Origin: Gelidibacter maritimus
GTDB lineage: Bacteria > Bacteroidota > Bacteroidia > Flavobacteriales > Flavobacteriaceae
Reading direction: 5' to 3'
Length of the DNA stretch: 64,000 bases
NCBI RefSeq assembly: GCF_014062315.1
Contig: NZ_JACGLT010000002.1
Coordinates: 1-64,000 of the forward strand
How positions within the stretch are numbered: position 1 is the first letter of the stretch; every line of letters starts with the position of its first letter. Below the pieces are notes generated by a model. The model had not been told where the DNA came from and searched no databases. It worked only from the letters and a program-made list of their open reading frames with translations. The position numbers and the translations under genes are program-made. This document shows positions 63,006-64,000 of this stretch, piece by piece.

Positions 63006-64000
63006 CTTTCAAAAGTTAAACGTTTTCCTGCTTTGACATCCAAGGTCTTAAAATTCTTGTAAACCAAAGTACCATTGACAAAAGTATGGGTTATTCTGGA
63101 CTTGAATGTTACGTTTTCAAAAGGTGACCATCCGCACTTGTATACTATATTATCTTTATTAACCGTCCAAGGGCTATTGATATCCACTATAGCCAAATCA
63201 GCGTAATAGCCCGGCTTTATAAAACCACGCTTCTCTATCTGAAATAAAATGGCAGGGTTATGGCACATTTTCTCAGCAATTTTCTCCAAACTGATTTTAT
63301 CCTTGTGATACGCTTCAATCATAGCCGTCAAAGCATGTTGCACTAAAGGTCCGCCGGATGGCGCATTGGTATAAACATTTTGTTTCTCCTCTAAGGTATG
63401 TGGAGCATGATCTGTAGCAACCACATCGATACGGTCATCTAAAAGGGCTTTCCACAAAGCCTCACGATCATCGACCGTCTTTACCGCTGGATTCCATTTA
63501 ATGAGCGTTCCTTTTTTCTTATAATCCTCATCGCTAAACCACAGGTGGTGAATACAGACTTCTGCCGTAATTTTCTTTTCCTTCAACGGAATCTTATTTG
63601 TGAACAACTTGGTCTCCTTTGCCGTGGACACGTGGAATATATGCAGACGAGCACCTGTTTTATTTGCCAATTCAATAGCTTTGGATGATGATATATAACA
63701 TGCTTCCGCACTTCTAATTTCAGGATGGCATTCTATAGGAATATCATTTCCGTACTTTTGAATATGTGCTTCAAGGTTCTGTTTAATAGTAGCTTCATCT
63801 TCACAATGCACGGATATCAATAGATCAGTGCTTTCAAATATTTTTTCAAGAACATCCGTATTGTCTACCAACATATCGCCGGTAGACGATCCTAAAAACA
63901 ACTTTAATCCCGCCACATTCTTTGAATCCACCTTTAATATCTCGTCTAAATTGGTGTTGGTTCCTCCAAACATAAACGAGTAATTGGCGTAAGATGTATT
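63002..64000 (-). CDS. pyrC: Dihydroorotase, 5' end outside window
   Basis: Cyclises carbamoyl-aspartate to dihydroorotate in pyrimidine synthesis. The frame stays open to base 64000, so the N-terminus with the HxH metal site is missing here; the Met at 63973 is internal. Visible: MFGGTNTNLDEIL, GLKLFLGSSTG (carbamylated Lys region), SVHCEDEA, HIFHVSTAKE and DVVATDHAPHT (third metal Asp). Class I type. Stop overlaps the DUF4296 start. Confidence 0.9.
   Translation of the reverse strand, partial: NTSYANYSFMFGGTNTNLDEILKVDSKNVAGLKLFLGSSTGDMLVDNTDVLEKIFESTDLLISVHCEDEATIKQNLEAHIQKYGNDIPIECHPEIRSAEACYISSSKAIELANKTGARLHIFHVSTAKETKLFTNKIPLKEKKITAEVCIHHLWFSDEDYKKKGTLIKWNPAVKTVDDREALWKALLDDRIDVVATDHAPHTLEEKQNVYTNAPSGGPLVQHALTAMIEAYHKDKISLEKIAEKMCHNPAILFQIEKRGFIKPGYYADLAIVDINSPWTVNKDNIVYKCGWSPFENVTFKSRITHTFVNGTLVYKNFKTLDVKAGKRLTFER

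Overview
The window reads as chromosome of a marine-type member of the Flavobacteriaceae (Bacteroidota). Evidence for this: Bacteroidota promoters of the form TTG-N19..21-TAnnTTTG (best at 36792-36822, 44911-44942 and 47396-47426), A/T-rich start regions without Shine-Dalgarno sites, a type IX secretion C-terminal domain, a DnaE with an N-terminal proofreading exonuclease, an alanine/glutamate/lysine-tailed S16, DUF4296 and DUF6252 lipoproteins, and an IntDOT-like tyrosine recombinase.

Layout. 1-4355: KDG kinase (cut by the window edge), KDPG aldolase and a three-part TRAP transporter (dctP-dctQ-dctM), which together look like the import and final catabolic steps for a uronic acid. 4356-6859: a decayed stretch with an IS1380-family element (about 4595-6234) lying between two tRNA-derived relics, a promoter plus T-arm fragment on the left and a damaged tRNA-Leu(UAG) on the right. 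6860-29748: a large export locus. Transcribed leftward from about 26.9 kb are an HlyD/MacA-type adaptor, a MacB-type ATPase, SIX full-length tandem MacB/FtsX permeases, a head-GIN (DUF2807) protein, a second diverged ATPase and a TolC-type outer-membrane channel. Divergently transcribed are a sigma-54-dependent response regulator and its histidine kinase. The divergent region carries two 18-bp direct repeats 22 bp apart, upstream of a weak -24/-12 sequence, so the regulator probably activates the locus from there. Related palindromes occupy five consecutive gaps of the array.

30217-34833: an AT-rich run of small lipoproteins and outer-membrane barrels, one of them a DUF922-like protein whose HExxH zinc site is lost. 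35209-36733: an IntDOT-like integrase, direct repeats and tRNA-Asp with its own promoter and terminator. 36854-64000: mostly housekeeping genes. These are DUF58, clpP, trxA, dnaE, DUF6252, rpsP-rimM, trmN6, glutaryl-CoA-type acyl-CoA dehydrogenase, a metallophosphoesterase, an Fe-S/redox group (ferredoxin, ferredoxin-NADP reductase, NifU-C, Mrp), an alkyltransferase-like protein, a LysE exporter, trmB, a glycosyltransferase, PhoR/PhoB, a tiny T9SS-domain protein, a LuxE-type acyl-protein synthetase, tyrS, an SDR epimerase, DUF4296 and dihydroorotase (cut by the window edge).

The strongest candidate for an under-described system is the six-permease export array with its enhancer-like repeats. 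All functional statements rest on motif reading by eye; no database search was run.
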